A stretch of 64,000 nucleotides of DNA from Bacteroidia bacterium (GTDB lineage Bacteria; Bacteroidota; Bacteroidia; J057), in assembly GCA_041391665.1 (NCBI GenBank), contig JAWKNO010000001.1, positions 1,550,001-1,614,000 on the forward strand. Direction: 5' to 3'. This document shows positions 60,704-64,000 of this stretch, piece by piece. The stretch's first letter is position 1; every line of letters begins with the position of its first letter. The translations under genes were made by a program, and so were the position numbers. The notes under the pieces were generated by a model, which did not search any database, was not told where the DNA came from, and worked only from the letters and a program-made list of their open reading frames with translations.

Positions 60704-61630
60704 ATGGATATTACTGTTCGTAATCTTACCAAGACCTACGGAGATCAAAGAGCGGTGGATAATATTTCCTTTCAGGTGAAAACAGGGGAAATTCTGGGTT
60801 TCCTTGGTCCCAATGGTGCCGGTAAAACCACAACGATGAAGGTCTTAACCTGCTATATGGCACCTTCCGGAGGAACAGTGAAAATCGGAGATCTGGATAT
60901 TTTTGATAACCCTGAAGAAATCAAAAAGCATATCGGCTATCTGCCAGAAAATAATCCTCTTTACCTCGAGATGCCGGTGCTGGAGTATCTCGCTTTTGTT
61001 GCGGAAATACAGGGGGTGAGCAAGGCGGAGTTCCCGGCCCGAATACGTTCAATTGTCAGTAAGTGCGGCCTGAACAAAGAAAAGCACAAAAAAATCGGTG
61101 AACTCTCTAAAGGATACCGTCAGCGGGTAGGTCTGGCTCAGGCATTGATCCACGATCCCGAAATATTGATCCTTGATGAACCAACGACAGGACTTGACCC
61201 CAACCAGATAGTCGAAATCCGGAATCTGATCCGTGAAATAGGAAAAGAGAAAACGGTCATCCTGAGCACACATATTTTGCCTGAAGTAGAGGCTAGCTGC
61301 GACAGAATCCTGATTATCAGCAATGGAAAAATCGTTGCAGACGGAACCCCCGATACCCTGAGTAAACAGGCCCAGGGAAGGCATGTGGTCAACGTCAGAA
61401 TTAAAGCAGATCAGGAAGATGCGGTCCGGCAACTGCGCATAATGAAGGATGTTTCTACGGTCGAAATCAATCCATCAAAACCCGATTGGTTTCAGATTAC
61501 CAGTACTACCGGTGTGGAAACGAGAGAAGCTGTATTTCAGCTTTGTGTAAAAAACGGGTGGATACTCACTGAGATGACGCCTGTTGAAGAACGCCTAGAA
61601 GATATATTCAGAGAATTAACCCTGAAATAA
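60704..61630 (+). CDS. gldA: Gliding motility ABC transporter ATP-binding protein GldA
   Basis: A 308-residue ABC ATPase. Walker A is GPNGAGKTTTMK (residues about 36-47), the signature motif is LSKGYRQRVGLAQAL and Walker B is ILILDEPTTGLDP. A C-terminal extension follows the core. With the next two genes it forms the GldA-GldF-GldG transporter, which in Flavobacterium is needed for gliding and chitin use; its substrate is unknown. Identity is supported by the neighbours, since the ATPase alone would not prove it. Confidence 0.9.
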   Translation: MDITVRNLTKTYGDQRAVDNISFQVKTGEILGFLGPNGAGKTTTMKVLTCYMAPSGGTVKIGDLDIFDNPEEIKKHIGYLPENNPLYLEMPVLEYLAFVAEIQGVSKAEFPARIRSIVSKCGLNKEKHKKIGELSKGYRQRVGLAQALIHDPEILILDEPTTGLDPNQIVEIRNLIREIGKEKTVILSTHILPEVEASCDRILIISNGKIVADGTPDTLSKQAQGRHVVNVRIKADQEDAVRQLRIMKDVSTVEINPSKPDWFQITSTTGVETREAVFQLCVKNGWILTEMTPVEERLEDIFRELTLK

Positions 61631-61636
61631 TTTCCT

Positions 61637-62362
61637 ATGAAAAATATATGGATCATCGCAAACAGAGAATTCCGGACTTTTCTGGACTCTCTGGTCGCGT
61701 ATATCCTGCTGGTCGTATTTCTTGGACTCAGCGGATTGTTTACCTGGCTGTTTGGCACAGATGTATTTTACATCAAGCAGGCGACCATGCAGCCATTTTT
61801 CCAGATCGCCTACTGGACCTTATTTTTTTTCATCCCCGCACTGACCATGCGTATGATTGCTGAAGAAAAAAGAGTAGGCACTATGGAATCTCTGCTTACA
61901 CGTGCTATTACAGACTGGCAGATTGTCGCAGGAAAATACCTGGCCTGTATGCTTTTGATTGCCATCGCCTTATTATTTACCATACCCTATTACCTCACAA
62001 TCGCCTGGCTGGGGCCTATCGATCACGGGGCCGTCTGGTGTGGTTATCTGGGACTACTCCTTCTGAGTTCTGCCTATATCAGCATCGGTATTTTTACTTC
62101 AAGTATTACCAGTAACCAGATCGTTGCTTTTCTTCTCGCACTGGTGATCGGTGTATTTTTTCACTGGATATTTGGTTTGGTGAGTAGTGTAGCTTCGGGT
62201 AGCCTGGCATCATTGTTAAACTATTTAAGTACATCCACACATTTTGCTTCTGTATCACGGGGCGTTATCGATTCCCGGGATGTGATTTACTTTGTCTCGA
62301 TCTCAGCGCTGGGATTAATTCTGGCAGAGATCCAGCTGGCGGGGAGGAATGTTGTCGATTGA
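61637..62362 (+). CDS. gldF: Gliding motility ABC transporter permease GldF
   Basis: A 241-residue ABC-2-type permease with six membrane helices. The opening WIIANREFRTFLDSLVAYILLVVF, and the block RMIAEEKRVGTMESLLTRAITDWQIVAGKY (both shown only in part), are typical of GldF. It starts 6 bases after gldA and ends 17 bases before the ATG of gldG, all on one strand. Confidence 0.92.
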   Translation: MKNIWIIANREFRTFLDSLVAYILLVVFLGLSGLFTWLFGTDVFYIKQATMQPFFQIAYWTLFFFIPALTMRMIAEEKRVGTMESLLTRAITDWQIVAGKYLACMLLIAIALLFTIPYYLTIAWLGPIDHGAVWCGYLGLLLLSSAYISIGIFTSSITSNQIVAFLLALVIGVFFHWIFGLVSSVASGSLASLLNYLSTSTHFASVSRGVIDSRDVIYFVSISALGLILAEIQLAGRNVVD

Positions 62363-62379
62363 GATTTAAAGGGAAAACT

Positions 62380-63912
62380 ATGAAACTGACAAAATCAACA
62401 GTTACAATACGATTAATCCTGTATGTGGGGATTTTTATCATGCTGAATCTGGTCGCTGGCAGGCTGTTTTTCAGACTTGACTTTACGGCAGATCATCGTT
62501 ATACCCTGAGTCAAAGTACCAAGGATATTCTGAAAGGGGTGGACGAATTAATTACCATCACAGCTTATTTTTCCCAAAACCTACCGCCAGAACTGAGCAA
62601 AACCAGCACGGATCTAAAAGATTTACTGGCAGAGTATAAGAGCTATTCCCCTAATATAGAATATGAATTTATCGATCCGGGCGACAACGAGGAAACCCAG
62701 CAGGAAGCCATGCAGGCGGGAATTTTTCCGCTCGATATTTCTGCCCGTGAAAGGGATGAGATCAAAGTAGTGCGCGGATATATGGGCGTGCTGATCAAAA
62801 TGGGCAACAGGCAGGAGGTGATTCCCCTTTTGCAATCTGCTTCTGGTATGGAATATTCGTTGTCTTCCAACATCAAAAAGCTTTCCGTAACCGAAAAACC
62901 GAAGGTTGGTATTCTGCAGGGACACGGCGAAGTTGGCTCAGACCAATTGCAACAGGCCATTGCAGAACTAAGTAATCTATATGAGGTAGATACATTTTCT
63001 CTGGCGACAAATTCTGAAGCCTGGTCTGCATTCAAAACGGTCATTATCCTTGGCCCCGATCAAATGATCCCTCAGGAGCATCTGGATGCCATGGATCAGT
63101 TTCTGGCCAGTGGCGGCAGACTTCTTGTCGGGATAAACACCGTAGGGGGAGATCTTCAGGCACAGCGCCCATGGGATAGAATCAATACAGGCCTTGATAC
63201 CTGGCTTAGCCAAAAAGGCGTGCTTGTCGAACAGGCTTTTCTAACCGATGTAAAAAGCGCAACAATTACGATGCAGCGCAGGCAGGGGTTTTTTGTGGTT
63301 TCTCAGCCGGTTCCATTTCCTTACTTTCCTACTATCAGTAATTTTGCCGAGCATCCGATTACGCAAGGACTGGAAGAGGTGCTGATTCAGTTTGGTAGCC
63401 CTGTCACCATTATTGGAAAAGATACGGCCATTCACATAAAACCACTTGCGATGACAACCAATCAGAGTGGAAAAATTGCCCCGCCTACCTACTTTGATCC
63501 GGATAAACAGTGGACTACTCAGGATTTTGGTTATGGCGTTCAGAATATTGCCGTTACGCTGGAAGGAAAACTGAATGGCAACGTCGCTTCAAAAATGGTA
63601 GTTATCGGTGATGGAGATTTCCCTGTGAATCCTCCCCAGCAGCAAATTTCTCCCAACAATGTAAACTTTCTGGTGAATGCTGTGGACTGGCTTACGGATG
63701 ATACCGGGCTGATTGCGCTCCGAACCAGCAGCGTCGATTCCCGTCCCCTCGAAAAACTCATCCAGGATGACGATGAAACCATCGTTATGCGCAATCTGGT
63801 GAAATATGGCAACTTCTTTATTCCAATTCTGATTGTAATTGTATTTGGTATTGTTCGTTTTCAACGGCAGCGGGCCAAACGCCTGAAATGGATGGCAGAA
63901 GATTATAGTTAG
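62380..63912 (+). CDS. gldG: Gliding motility ABC transporter substrate-binding protein GldG
   Basis: A 510-residue membrane-anchored protein with an N-terminal helix (about residues 10-32), a long extracytoplasmic domain and a C-terminal helix (about 478-497). The early sequence FTADHRYTLSQSTKDILKG and the later GILQGHGEVGSDQL fit GldG. The ATG at 62380 is preferred to a TTG at 62359, which overlaps the gldF stop. The next gene begins 16 bases later on the same strand. Confidence 0.92.
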   Translation: MKLTKSTVTIRLILYVGIFIMLNLVAGRLFFRLDFTADHRYTLSQSTKDILKGVDELITITAYFSQNLPPELSKTSTDLKDLLAEYKSYSPNIEYEFIDPGDNEETQQEAMQAGIFPLDISARERDEIKVVRGYMGVLIKMGNRQEVIPLLQSASGMEYSLSSNIKKLSVTEKPKVGILQGHGEVGSDQLQQAIAELSNLYEVDTFSLATNSEAWSAFKTVIILGPDQMIPQEHLDAMDQFLASGGRLLVGINTVGGDLQAQRPWDRINTGLDTWLSQKGVLVEQAFLTDVKSATITMQRRQGFFVVSQPVPFPYFPTISNFAEHPITQGLEEVLIQFGSPVTIIGKDTAIHIKPLAMTTNQSGKIAPPTYFDPDKQWTTQDFGYGVQNIAVTLEGKLNGNVASKMVVIGDGDFPVNPPQQQISPNNVNFLVNAVDWLTDDTGLIALRTSSVDSRPLEKLIQDDDETIVMRNLVKYGNFFIPILIVIVFGIVRFQRQRAKRLKWMAEDYS

Positions 63913-63928
63913 TGAAAACCTGAAGATT

Positions 63929-64000
63929 ATGTTCAAAAGATTCAGTAATAAACAGCTTATTATCGTCTTGGGATCTCTCACCGTTTTGTACCTTCTTTCA
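63929..64000 (+). CDS. 5' end of a membrane protein gene (partial)
   Basis: An open frame starts with ATG at 63929 and runs to the window end (24 codons, MFKRFSNKQLIIVLGSLTVL). A short basic N-terminus followed by a hydrophobic stretch suggests a membrane anchor or signal. In Bacteroidota the gene after gldG is often a DUF4340 protein with this start, which is a reasonable guess from context but not shown by the sequence. Confidence 0.65.
   Translation, partial: MFKRFSNKQLIIVLGSLTVLYLLS

Noticed and set aside
62359..62379. The TTG start for gldG overlapping the gldF stop
   Set aside because: The ATG at 62380 gives a typical GldG N-terminus without the short basic extension.
1..64000. CRISPR arrays, prophage and toxin-antitoxin or restriction systems
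   Set aside because: No repeated spacer-like pattern and no recognisable Cas, phage or defence proteins are visible among the open frames.

Overview
The window looks like a chromosomal segment of a Bacteroidota bacterium, plausibly from the Saprospiria or Cytophagia side; no species can be named from the sequence alone. Three things point there. The gliding ABC transporter set gldA-gldF-gldG is present. There is a Bacteroidota-type TonB protein and a short protein with a C-terminus like a type IX secretion sorting domain. Several genes also have upstream sites that match the Bacteroidota housekeeping promoter (TTG or TTTG, about 18-20 bases, TAnnTTTG), while most genes lack a clear Shine-Dalgarno sequence.

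Layout. 1-1.1 kb: the 5' end of an unidentified minus-strand gene, with a complete IS5-like insertion sequence just upstream of it. 1.1-6.8 kb: envelope genes (DUF983, MscS-like channel, ftsX, DUF3098, uppP, a TPR protein), then a class III aminotransferase and a small lipoprotein on the minus strand. 6.9-15 kb: a giant alpha-2-macroglobulin lipoprotein facing a hybrid sensor kinase. 15.4-23 kb: a surface-sugar region with a three-gene overlapping operon (SDR, RmlC-like epimerase, SAF-domain oxidoreductase), two tandem paralogous glycosyltransferases, a YebC-family regulator, and two nucleotidyltransferases on the minus strand. 23-31.5 kb: a lipoprotein, an NtrC-like regulator, an NlpC/P60 lipoprotein, an alkyltransferase-like protein, a Wzy/ligase-like protein, a Wzz-like protein, hemW, an aminotransferase and a [2Fe-2S] protein. 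31.5-36.2 kb: a UbiA prenyltransferase, a DUF2071 protein and a GH3/beta-lactamase fusion.

36.2-51.8 kb is the information-processing core: an Lrp-family regulator, trmD, rplS, four tRNAs followed by tuf, then tRNA-Trp-secE-nusG-rplKAJL-rpoBC. Strong terminators follow tuf and rpoC, and a perfect 12-bp hairpin lies between rplL and rpoB. 51.9-60.6 kb holds tonB, purN, purH and the rod-shape cluster mreB-mreC-mreD-mrdA-rodA. 60.7-64 kb holds gldA-gldF-gldG and the start of a further membrane protein.

The most unusual element is a 110-nt minus-strand RNA candidate at 36560-36669. It has a tRNA-like acceptor stem, D arm and T arm, but an insertion-like variable region of about 42 nt and an anticodon loop that breaks the usual rules. 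It is flanked by its own promoter-like and terminator-like sequences, so it appears to be an independent transcription unit. Most of the rest is conserved housekeeping and envelope biology. No CRISPR array, prophage or recognisable defence system was seen.
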